Below are positions 8,376 through 15,451 of a stretch of DNA of 27,053 nt, piece by piece (the stretch's first letter is position 1; every line of letters begins with the position of its first letter). The stretch is from positions 1 to 27,053 of the forward strand of contig CALLSD010000001.1 of assembly GCA_938014245.1 (NCBI GenBank), in the 5' to 3' direction. The notes beneath the pieces are model-generated. The model searched no databases, was not told the DNA's origin, and saw only the letters and a program-made list of their open reading frames with translations. The translations under genes and the position numbers were made by a program. The stretch comes from an uncultured Actinomyces sp. GTDB lineage: Bacteria; Actinomycetota; Actinomycetes; Actinomycetales; Actinomycetaceae.

Positions 8376-9446
8376 TTACTCGCCTGAGAGGCGATCAACC
8401 TCGTGGATCACGAGGCCACCAACTGCAATCACCGCAAAAGAGGAAATCCCCGCAAGCACATGCGCTCTGCGCGGCAAAGCATCCAAGAACTCCGCGTAGG
8501 TAATGCCCCCGGACCCCATCTGCGCCAAATCATTGGGAGTCAATGCCCACAACGAGTACACCAAGCCCAAGGCAGCGGCAATCGCACTCGCAAGCGCAAT
8601 AACGACCATCGCTTTTTGCACGGGAACCCCGTGGCGGGGCCGGTCTTCCAGAGGACACAGAATCAAGGCCCAAAAACCGCACACGGCCATCGCGACCAGC
8701 ACATCCGAGGGACGATGCCAGCCAAACACCATGACAGAAATTCCCACGAGCGACGTCCACAGGTACCCGATCCACGCCGCTGGGCCTCGGAACCATTCGG
8801 GAGCAATCATCACCAAGGCCAAGGCAAGGGACATCGCAACAGTCGTATGACCGGAGGGAAGAGAATTCACTGTCGCAGCTGACATATGGTAGTCCGGGCG
8901 CTCAATCAGAAGCTTGGCAACCTGGGTCGTCGTATTGGCTGCGATCACCATTCCAAGCGCGCGGCCCGCAAGAGTTGGGCGACGACGCAGCCAGGCAATG
9001 ACAACGACCACTACCCCGATAATGATCATTGCCGGAACAGAGATGATGTGCGTAACCGTGCGGCCAAGGGAGCCGAGCGGGTCAGCCCAGCGCATTGCCG
9101 CTTCCATTGACAAGGTGTCAATTGCTTGACCCTTGACGGTAAAGATTGCGAGGAAAGCGATAACGGTGCTGAGGAGCGCGCACCCTGCCGCGGCGCTAAT
9201 GCGCCGGAAAAGGCGAGGGCGGTAGCGCCTGGAGGCGGTCTTTGCCGGCGCGGGCGAGGCCGGACGGTTGATGCGCGCAAATGCGGGACGCGCACCTCGG
9301 GGTCCTTCGGGGTGGGCCGAGGCCTCGGGAAGGGTACGCGTTGCGCCCTCCCCCATGGATGACGCACCCGTGGAAGGTGCAGAAAAGACTTCGGTTTCAC
9401 CACTGGTGGAGGGAGTTTCGGAAAGGTGGGACTGACGCCCTGTCAT
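8376..9446 (-). CDS. PAP2-superfamily membrane phosphatase
   Basis: This is a 356-residue integral membrane protein of the PAP2 (type 2 phosphatidic acid phosphatase) superfamily, which removes phosphate from lipids such as undecaprenyl diphosphate or phosphatidate. A disordered, Pro/Ala/Arg-rich N-terminus (1-80) precedes about six helices. Motif C1 is KLLIERPD, C2 is SLPSGHTT with the proton-donor His, and C3 is GWHRPSDV with the nucleophile His. The Arg usually found eight residues before the C3 His (SRxxxxxHxxxD) is not there. The ATG at 9446 follows AAGGAG with a 6-base spacer. It diverges from the YbjN-helicase unit. Substrate unknown. Confidence 0.85.
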   Translation of the reverse strand: MTGRQSHLSETPSTSGETEVFSAPSTGASSMGEGATRTLPEASAHPEGPRGARPAFARINRPASPAPAKTASRRYRPRLFRRISAAAGCALLSTVIAFLAIFTVKGQAIDTLSMEAAMRWADPLGSLGRTVTHIISVPAMIIIGVVVVVIAWLRRRPTLAGRALGMVIAANTTTQVAKLLIERPDYHMSAATVNSLPSGHTTVAMSLALALVMIAPEWFRGPAAWIGYLWTSLVGISVMVFGWHRPSDVLVAMAVCGFWALILCPLEDRPRHGVPVQKAMVVIALASAIAAALGLVYSLWALTPNDLAQMGSGGITYAEFLDALPRRAHVLAGISSFAVIAVGGLVIHEVDRLSGE

Positions 9447-9471
9447 CGGCTACTCCTTCCCTCTAGGCACC

Positions 9472-9483
9472 GCCTTCGAAGGC
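9472..9483. promoter_or_regulatory. 12-bp perfect palindrome in divergent intergenic region
   Basis: GCCTTCGAAGGC lies about 26 bases upstream of the PAP2 start, in the 182-base gap between the PAP2 gene and the YbjN operon. Its position is suitable for an operator. It is also followed on the plus strand by an A/T-rich run, so a weak hairpin is possible. The binding factor is unknown. Confidence 0.3.
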
Positions 9484-9628
9484 TTTATTTTAGTCATCAA
9501 TACAGAGGTTTATCTATCTGAATGCTTGGTTTTTGCTCGGTTGACCGGGATGCCTTTGCCGAATTTTTCCCATCCCTTATCTCGAGCCTCGACCCCGCGC
9601 GTCGGTTAAAGTGGGAAAGTCAACAAGC

Positions 9629-10129
9629 GTGAGTCACGGTGACGAAACGCTACCTTACGACTCCGATCAGGGGTGCTACGTGTCGCTTTCACCGGTCAAC
9701 ACCGACCGTATTCGCACGGTTCTCCACGGCCACGATCTGAATTTCGGAGAGTCTTCGGAAGAAGAACTCGCCGTACCGACGCGTAATGCTGTCTATTTTT
9801 GGAACACCTCGAATCCCCACATCCTTCAGTTGCGCGCACATTGGCGTGGGATCGCAACCGATGACGCTCAGTTCGCTTCCCTTGTTGAAGAGGTGCGGCG
9901 CTGTAATTCAACGCGAACCGGCCCGAAGGCGTATCTCGCTCCTTTCGAGGACGGTCGCCGATACGGATTGATCGCCGAATGCGACATTGTGGCGACGAAC
10001 GGGCTGTCCGAAGCTCAGCTCGATGCGTTTTTCGAAACCTCGATGTCGATGATGATGGGGTTCTTCTCCGACCTTGAGGAGACTCTCTCCGACTTTGTGA
10101 CGTGGAACGAGGAGGGAGATCACGCATGA
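9629..10129 (+). CDS. YbjN-domain protein (first of a tandem pair)
   Basis: The roughly 166-residue soluble protein resembles the YbjN family: an alpha/beta fold of the chaperone-like TY3H/YbjN type, with a strand followed by a Trp/Arg-rich segment (NILQLRAHWRG-like, about residue 70) and an AECDIVATNGLSEAQLDAFF segment, where YbjN proteins typically have a helix binding the core. YbjN affects motility and stress tolerance in E. coli; its biochemical role is unknown. The start is uncertain: GTG at 9629 has GGGAAAG nine bases upstream, while GTG at 9611 has no visible ribosome site. The stop overlaps the next gene's start (ATGA), so translation is coupled. Confidence 0.72.
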   Translation: MSHGDETLPYDSDQGCYVSLSPVNTDRIRTVLHGHDLNFGESSEEELAVPTRNAVYFWNTSNPHILQLRAHWRGIATDDAQFASLVEEVRRCNSTRTGPKAYLAPFEDGRRYGLIAECDIVATNGLSEAQLDAFFETSMSMMMGFFSDLEETLSDFVTWNEEGDHA

Positions 10130-10713
10130 GCACTCTTCCAGGCCCCTTCGCTATCCCGAACGATTCAACGACTCCGTACAAGGTGACTTTTGATCGTCTG
10201 ATGCGCGCTTTGGCCGATCTCCAGTTCCAGGCCGATGTTTTGGCTGAAAACCGGGCTGCCGGTGCAGTCTTCGACGGCATCCCCTTCTTGCTGAGCATGG
10301 ATTCTGCCGAGCGTTTCCTATCGATCCGCGCGGTATGGGACACCGATTTTGATGCCGAAACCGCGGGGCACCCGCTTTTCGCCGCCGCAGATTCATGGAA
10401 TCGTGAGAAGTACTTCCCGACCGTGTATTGGATGCTCGACCCCGAGGGCTCCCTTCAGGTGTGCGCAGATTTTGCCGTTGATACCTCGGCAGGATTGTCA
10501 GATCAGCAATTGACCGACCACCTGGGAGCCGGAATTTCCACGGGTATCGACGCAATCCGTTACATGCAAGAGGCAGCGACTCAGACTCTTGGGTGGAGCG
10601 CTCCCGAAAGTGCTCCCTATACACAGTCTGATACTGATGCGCCTTTCCCCTCTCAAACTGACGAGGCCGGCGCTCCACCCGCCCGCTCCGGTGCGGCTTT
10701 CGGCTTGGGATGA
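10126..10713 (+). CDS. YbjN-domain protein (second of a tandem pair)
   Basis: This gives about 195 residues from the ATG at 10126, preceded by GAGGGAG and overlapping the previous stop by four bases. Residues about 10-150 look like a second YbjN domain: a helix TFDRLMRALADLQF, a strand FLLSMDSAERFLSIRAVW and a later acidic strand before LSDQQLTDHLGAGISTGIDAI, similar in order to the first protein, suggesting ancient duplication. The last 45 residues are Ser/Pro/Ala-rich and probably disordered. Its stop overlaps the helicase ATG by four bases, so three proteins are likely made in fixed proportion. Function unknown. Confidence 0.72.
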   Translation: MSTLPGPFAIPNDSTTPYKVTFDRLMRALADLQFQADVLAENRAAGAVFDGIPFLLSMDSAERFLSIRAVWDTDFDAETAGHPLFAAADSWNREKYFPTVYWMLDPEGSLQVCADFAVDTSAGLSDQQLTDHLGAGISTGIDAIRYMQEAATQTLGWSAPESAPYTQSDTDAPFPSQTDEAGAPPARSGAAFGLG

Positions 10714-13151
10714 GCACTCACTCACAGGCCCTTCTTGACATCATTCGCGCTCGTGGAAATAGTGGTCAATTCGTTGATTACCGTTTTCTTCCCGCGCGCG
10801 CGGCTGAATGTGGGCCCTGGCCTGATTGGCTCCCTTCGTCCCTTGTTTCTGCATGGAAGAAGCAAGGCGTAGATTCCCCCTGGCTCCACCAGCTCCGAGC
10901 GCTCCAATCAATTCACTGCGGTCACGATGTTGTCATTGCGACGGGCACAGGTTCAGGCAAATCCCTGGTCGCATGGACGCCCATCCTCTCTGACCTCCTC
11001 AATGCCGAGGTCTCGAGCCGCATTTCCGATATCCACCATCGGCCCACGTGCCTATATCTCTCGCCGACGAAGGCCCTGGCTGCGGATCAGCTCCACTCGC
11101 TCAATGAGCTCATTGGGGCGCTCCCCGAGCAGTTGTCCGTCGCGCTTGCTGATGGAGATACCCCTCGCGAGGCCAAGAATTGGGCGCGCGCTCACGCCGA
11201 CATTGTCCTAACAAATCCGGACTATCTGCACTACGTCATGCTTCCAAACCACGAACGGTGGATGCGTGTGTTGGCATCCTTGCGTTACGTGATTGTTGAT
11301 GAGATGCACCAGTGGCGCGGCGTGAGCGGAAGCCATATTTCCTTGGTTTTGCGCAGACTCTTGCGTATTGCACGACACCTTGGCGCACGCGTTCAGGTGA
11401 TCATGATGTCGGCGACCCTGTCAGATCCAGAGTCTGTTGCGCAGACGATGATCGGACGTGAGAAGGTCAATGCCATCACCGAAGACACATCGGGGCGCGG
11501 CACCCACCACGTTTTCATGTGGGAGGGGCGCGAGGTTCCTCGCGAAGATGAAGTTTCAATTGAGTCTTTCCTTTCTGCCCTGCAAGCCACCGAGGCGGGC
11601 GAAGAAGCAGTTCTTGAGGCACCGACTCAGCGCCTTTCTGCACAAACCGAAGCCGCTTTGTTGTCGGCAGAGCTGGTCCGCAACAATGCGCGCCTGTTGA
11701 CCTTTGTCCGCTCTCGAGGCGGCGCGGAAACTGTCGCTGCTCAAACGCGCGAGAATCTCCACGACAGTCCCGAGCTTGCCTCTACCGTTGCCGCATACCG
11801 GGGAGGTTTTCTCCCCGAAGAGCGACGCGCCTTGGAAGCCGCGCTCCGCTCCGGTCAGCTTCGAGCCTTGGCAACCACTTCCGCTTTGGAGATGGGGATC
11901 GATATTTCCGGTTTGGACGTCACGATCACTGCCGGTTGGCCGGGTACGCGAGCATCTTTCTGGCAGCAGGTTGGTCGATCGGGACGAGCCGGTGCGGAGG
12001 GTATTTCCGTTCTGATTGCTGGTGATAACCCCCTTGATTCTTTCCTTGTGCACCACAGTGATGAGATCTTTTCCCCTGTCGAGGCCGCAGTTCTTGACCC
12101 CGATAACCCCTGGGTTTTGCGCGATCACCTGTGCGCCGCAGCTGGAGAAATTCCTCTTTCTGACAGGGAAGCCGCCGAAGTATTTGGCGCGCAAGCGCCC
12201 GCACTTTTAGCGCAGCTTGGCGCCGAAGGTCAGCTTGTAAACCGCAGTGGTGGCTGGCGCTGGAATATCACCTCCGATCAGCAACCCTGGGATCGAATTC
12301 AGATCCGTGGCAGTGGTCGGGATGTTCAAATCGTTGATGCTCGAAGTGGAAGCATCATCGGGTCGGTCCCTCAAGATTCTGCGGATTCTCAAGTATTTCC
12401 CGATGCGATTTATGTACATCAGGGACGTACTTTCCATGTCCTTTCTCTTGAGGAGGGACCCGCAAGGCTGGCATACGTTGAAGAAGTTCGCACCCCCTTA
12501 CGAACCAGAGCACAAGACGCTGTCTCCATTCGCATTGTTGACGTGGATGAAGAATGGGTCAGTCCAGATTCCTTGGTTCATTGGTATCGAGGTAGTGTCG
12601 ATGTCACGCGCCAGGTGACTGATTTTGACCTGCTTCGCTTGCCCGGTTTGGAGTTTATTTCCAATACTCAACTTGCTATGCCCGAACGTACTTTGCGTAC
12701 CCAAGCGTGTTGGTACACCCTCTCGCCATCAACGATGGCTTCTCTAGGAATTGATCGAGGTAGTGTTTTGGGCTCTCTTCACGCTGCCGAGCACGCATCT
12801 ATCGCCCTACTGCCACTGTGTGCGAATTGCGATCGTTGGGATTTGGGTGGATTGTCGACGAATCTGCACACGGATACGGACTTGCCGACGGTTTTCGTCC
12901 ACGATTCGTATCCGGGTGGCGCGGGTTATGCGCATTTTGGATTTAAGCATGCCAGAGAGTGGATTCAGCGCACTTACCAGGCTGTCGCAGAGTGCCAGTG
13001 TCACGATGGCTGCCCGCGATGCATCCAATCTCCCAAATGCGGCAACGGAAATGAACCCCTGTCGAAGGAGGGGGCGCGTCGCCTCTTGGAGTTCCTCTGT
13101 GAGCATTCCCCCTTCGAAGAGATTCCCAGAAAACTTCCAGATACAAAATAG
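10710..13151 (+). CDS. DEAD/DEAH-box helicase of the MrfA/YprA/Hrq1 group
   Basis: This is an 813-residue superfamily 2 helicase. The N-terminal RecA domain has a Q-motif-like PWLHQLRALQ (57-66), Walker A ATGTGSGKS (77-85), Walker B DEMH (197-200) and motif III SAT (234-236). The second RecA domain shows ALEMGIDISGLD and motif VI QQVGRSGRAG. The C-terminus carries a DUF1998-type region ending in a Cys cluster CQCHDGCPRC...SPKC (762-777), typical of MrfA (B. subtilis mitomycin repair factor), fungal Hrq1 and M. tuberculosis Rv3649. The family unwinds DNA 3'-5' and helps repair crosslinks in those systems. Motif II is DEMH, not DEVH. It overlaps the second YbjN gene by four bases and converges on the Tad locus across 26 bases. 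Confidence 0.9.
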   Translation: MSTHSQALLDIIRARGNSGQFVDYRFLPARAAECGPWPDWLPSSLVSAWKKQGVDSPWLHQLRALQSIHCGHDVVIATGTGSGKSLVAWTPILSDLLNAEVSSRISDIHHRPTCLYLSPTKALAADQLHSLNELIGALPEQLSVALADGDTPREAKNWARAHADIVLTNPDYLHYVMLPNHERWMRVLASLRYVIVDEMHQWRGVSGSHISLVLRRLLRIARHLGARVQVIMMSATLSDPESVAQTMIGREKVNAITEDTSGRGTHHVFMWEGREVPREDEVSIESFLSALQATEAGEEAVLEAPTQRLSAQTEAALLSAELVRNNARLLTFVRSRGGAETVAAQTRENLHDSPELASTVAAYRGGFLPEERRALEAALRSGQLRALATTSALEMGIDISGLDVTITAGWPGTRASFWQQVGRSGRAGAEGISVLIAGDNPLDSFLVHHSDEIFSPVEAAVLDPDNPWVLRDHLCAAAGEIPLSDREAAEVFGAQAPALLAQLGAEGQLVNRSGGWRWNITSDQQPWDRIQIRGSGRDVQIVDARSGSIIGSVPQDSADSQVFPDAIYVHQGRTFHVLSLEEGPARLAYVEEVRTPLRTRAQDAVSIRIVDVDEEWVSPDSLVHWYRGSVDVTRQVTDFDLLRLPGLEFISNTQLAMPERTLRTQACWYTLSPSTMASLGIDRGSVLGSLHAAEHASIALLPLCANCDRWDLGGLSTNLHTDTDLPTVFVHDSYPGGAGYAHFGFKHAREWIQRTYQAVAECQCHDGCPRCIQSPKCGNGNEPLSKEGARRLLEFLCEHSPFEEIPRKLPDTK

Positions 13152-13177
13152 TATCCACACAGCATGGTTTCTTATAT

Positions 13178-13693
13178 TTAAGTCATCGAGAGTTGGACCC
13201 CGCTTAAGCGGGGATGCCACACCGAAAGACTTTTCGGGAAACTCGCACTGTGTTGATGGGATACTTGAGGGGCCAGCCGGGGGGCAGGCCCCTCAAGTGC
13301 ATCTACGGGGTCAACACCCGCTCGAGCAGAGCGCCCAATCATCCATCCCCATGCACCTTTAAGACGAATCCTCACGATGGTATCGACGCCCTCGCACCGG
13401 CATGAGCTCAGTTGCGCGCCATTGCTTTCTGCAACTTCTTGCGCTACTTGGCACGCTTTGTCCTCAACGTCCTCCCACTGAGCAGTCGCAGAAATGTCCG
13501 CGCCTGCCAAGGCACTCAGATCCGCGATATCTTGAGCCCGATTCAAGGACACAAGGAAAACTGCGCACACAATTCCCGCACAGGCGAGCACCATGGCAAG
13601 TGCGACAACTCCGATCACCATCACGGTTCCCGAGCCCTGGTCAGCGCTCCGTCCTTTCGTTCTATCGGCCCCAGATTGATCCACCACAGACAT
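13178..13693 (-). CDS. TadG-like / Rv3654c-like pseudopilin-type protein
   Basis: The 171-residue protein has a short basic N-terminus, a prepilin-like boundary after Gly20 (G-SGTVM) and one transmembrane helix (about 22-50) running into LNRAQDIADLSALAGA, the run characteristic of TadE/TadG and Rv3654c-type (TIGR03816-like) helicopter proteins. Position +5 is Met rather than Glu, so cleavage by the prepilin peptidase is doubtful. Residues about 52-130 are an external domain with a cysteine pair (SSCRC). From about residue 132 the sequence is encoded by the hairpin cluster and looks unlike the family; the normal end may be near ARAGV (about 122). It is the last gene of the Tad unit and overlaps the previous stop by one base. 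Confidence 0.78.
   Translation of the reverse strand: MSVVDQSGADRTKGRSADQGSGTVMVIGVVALAMVLACAGIVCAVFLVSLNRAQDIADLSALAGADISATAQWEDVEDKACQVAQEVAESNGAQLSSCRCEGVDTIVRIRLKGAWGWMIGRSARAGVDPVDALEGPAPRLAPQVSHQHSASFPKSLSVWHPRLSGVQLSMT
13198..13298. repeat. Cluster of three consecutive hairpins
   Basis: Three perfect inverted repeats stand in a row: CCCCGCTTAAGCGGGG (13198-13213), CCGAAA-GACT-TTTCGG (13222-13237), and a 12-bp stem 13263-13274 with 13287-13298 around a 12-base G-rich loop. They lie just after the helicase stop and inside the 3' end of the TadG-like frame. They could end transcription in both directions or form a structured RNA. No T-run follows on either strand. Confidence 0.65.
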
Positions 13694-14085
13694 CAGTCTT
13701 CACCGCCGACAAGAGTGCTCTCACGTAAACCTTGGTAGCGACAGTGCGCGTGAAAGCCCAGGACTCCAGCAGGACCCCGATAAGAACTTTCAGCTGAGCC
13801 ATAGATCCAGCGCTCATCGCTGCTGAATTCAAAGTGAAGGTTACTCAATCCTGCGCCTACTGCTTGGGCAGCTTGTATGCCATCACCTCCGCGAGCGCTT
13901 TCACGCACGCCAATTCCCAGTGCAGAACACAATGTCTGAGTGGTCATTGATGCCGCAAACACCGAAATGACTATTGCGATCATGACGACGATTGAGAAGG
14001 TTCCCAGTGCAATTTCAACGCTCACCATGCCTTCATCTCCCTTTCGATCAGGCGAAGGCACGGTGAGCTGAGTGCGCCTGCTCAT
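13693..14085 (-). CDS. TadE-like pseudopilin
   Basis: This is a 130-residue minor pilin-like protein. A polar leader ends in Gly19, followed by MVSVE, giving the G-xxxxE class IV prepilin cleavage pattern with Glu24 at +5, and then a hydrophobic helix (about 24-48). The remainder is a small extracytoplasmic domain. TadE-type proteins are minor components needed for Flp pilus assembly. The ATG overlaps the stop of the pilin gene by four bases (ATGA), so it is coupled to it. Homologue by order: Rv3655c in M. tuberculosis. Confidence 0.82.
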   Translation of the reverse strand: MSRRTQLTVPSPDRKGDEGMVSVEIALGTFSIVVMIAIVISVFAASMTTQTLCSALGIGVRESARGGDGIQAAQAVGAGLSNLHFEFSSDERWIYGSAESSYRGPAGVLGFHAHCRYQGLRESTLVGGED

Positions 14086-14282
14086 GAAAAACTCAGTGCC
14101 GTTGAAATGAGGTGCTCCAGAGCCGACTGAACGACACCGGATTTGAGCACGACGAGAAGCAAACCGGCAAATCCAGCGGTCGCAAGGGCACCGATCGCGT
14201 ATTCAACGGTCGTCGAGCCCTCTTCCGCGTCGCAGTTTTCTTCCCGCATATCAGCACTCTGCGTTGTCATGTTCTTATTCAT
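14082..14282 (-). CDS. DUF4244 Flp-like pilin
   Basis: This 66-residue protein of the DUF4244 family is the likely major Flp pilin of the locus. A hydrophilic leader ends at Gly22 and is followed by STTVEY, the exact G-xxxxEY Flp prepilin signature (Glu27 at +5, Tyr28 at +6), then a hydrophobic helix (about 26-48). The ATG at 14282 follows AAGGAG with a 6-base spacer; upstream in-frame codons to 14381 have no ribosome site. The 131 bases before it hold two DnaA-box-like motifs and probably a promoter of its own, allowing pilin to be made in excess of the assembly machine. Confidence 0.85.
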   Translation of the reverse strand: MNKNMTTQSADMREENCDAEEGSTTVEYAIGALATAGFAGLLLVVLKSGVVQSALEHLISTALSFS

Positions 14283-14361
14283 GGGAGTCTCCTTCCTGTG
14301 TTGTCCCATGTCTTCGAGAGTGCCCTTTTTTAGCCTGCTTATCTCTTCTGCCTCACGAATC

Positions 14362-14398
14362 TGTGGATGAATCGTTAGCACGCGAATACTGTGGAAAA
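14362..14398 (-). promoter_or_regulatory. Pair of DnaA-box-like motifs upstream of the pilin gene
   Basis: On the minus strand the 9-mers TTTTCCACA (14398-14390) and TCATCCACA (14370-14362) each differ by one base from TTATCCACA. Their starts are 28 bp apart, the same as in the pair at 17670-17706. They lie 80-116 bases before the pilin ATG. The binding protein is unknown. Confidence 0.45.
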
Positions 14399-14413
14399 CT
14401 TCCTTGAAAACTG

Positions 14414-15451
14414 TCAGATTGCACTGTGAGCGAGCGTGATCAACACGGGAACGACACCTAGGCAGATAAATGCCGGCAACATGAGAAGCCCAAGGGGTAC
14501 AACAAGCCTCACCCCTAGTTCTTCGGCACCCGCCCGCGCATCTGCAAGACGCTTCTTTCGAGCCATTGCGCCAAAACGACGCAATTGTTCATCTACTGCA
14601 GCACCCCGCATCCATGCCTCGCGAAGGATCTCAGCGACCTCAAGGTATTGCTCTGAGCATTCCTGCCAGGCCAGTTCCCATTCGAGCCCCACACTCAAAC
14701 GCTTTGAGACAAGACACAACTCGTTACGGTCCGAACAGCGTCCAAGACATTCCAGAGCCCTTGGAATTGAGGCTCCGGCATCCAAAGCTACTGCCATAAG
14801 GTCACACGCAAGCGCCGTATCCTCGCTTCCGTCTTCATCCCATTTGCGCTGGGATGTCCGGATCATCGACACCGATACCCACCGTCCGGCAAGCAAAAAC
14901 GCCAATCCGACGCCGCCGCACACTGTCCCTGCACCTCCATCGGCAAGGACAGGAAAAGGATTAACTCCCATCACGCTCACCGCAAGCAGAGCCACAATCG
15001 GAAGCAGGTTGAGGATTTTTGCCGAGAGCGCGGGCCCGGCTCCCGCAATTCTTCGAGCTTCTTGCGCCTCGTGAAGGTCATCGAAACTATCGGCAAGACA
15101 ATCCAAAACCTGAGCAAGAGGAGCTCCAAGAACTGCTGAGATCCCGCAGGCCGCACGAATACTCCGAGCGTGTTCGCCCGCTTGAGTAATGATCTCCCCG
15201 GGAATTCCCCACTCGTCGAACTCCCCTTCCCCGCAACTTTTCACTCGGCTCACTTCCTGCCACGCTTGTTGCGCGGGAATGCCGACCTGCAGCAAAGCAC
15301 TGACTTTGCGAAGTTTCTGCGCAAGCTTTTCAGCGTCAGTGGATGTCTTTTGGCCGCCCTCTTTCTTTCTTCCCGAACGAGGCCAGCGCGCGACTTTCTC
15401 CGCAGGGTGCGGATCCCAGGCTTGAACGCGAGTGAACTGCCGCGCTCGCAT
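14414..15451 (-). CDS. Fused TadB-TadC inner-membrane platform protein (T2SSF domains)
   Basis: TadB and TadC form the membrane platform that the TadA motor turns to add or remove pilin. Here one 345-residue chain appears to contain both: residues about 40-200 hold a first T2SSF domain ending in LNLLPIVALLAVSVMG and a helix pair, as at the C-terminus of TadB; residues about 210-345 hold a second, beginning ALACDLMAVALDAGASIPRAL and ending in PLGLLMLPAFICLGVVPVLI, as in TadC. The N-terminal membrane helices usual for TadB are missing. M. tuberculosis has separate Rv3658c and Rv3657c. The ATG shares one base with the tadA stop (TAATG). I see no frameshift. Confidence 0.82.
   Translation of the reverse strand: MRARQFTRVQAWDPHPAEKVARWPRSGRKKEGGQKTSTDAEKLAQKLRKVSALLQVGIPAQQAWQEVSRVKSCGEGEFDEWGIPGEIITQAGEHARSIRAACGISAVLGAPLAQVLDCLADSFDDLHEAQEARRIAGAGPALSAKILNLLPIVALLAVSVMGVNPFPVLADGGAGTVCGGVGLAFLLAGRWVSVSMIRTSQRKWDEDGSEDTALACDLMAVALDAGASIPRALECLGRCSDRNELCLVSKRLSVGLEWELAWQECSEQYLEVAEILREAWMRGAAVDEQLRRFGAMARKKRLADARAGAEELGVRLVVPLGLLMLPAFICLGVVPVLITLAHSAI

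Noticed and set aside
12751..13362. Plus-strand 203-codon frame across the helicase 3' end and hairpins
   Set aside because: It is in a different frame from the helicase, whose Cys cluster is clearly coding, and shows no recognizable product.
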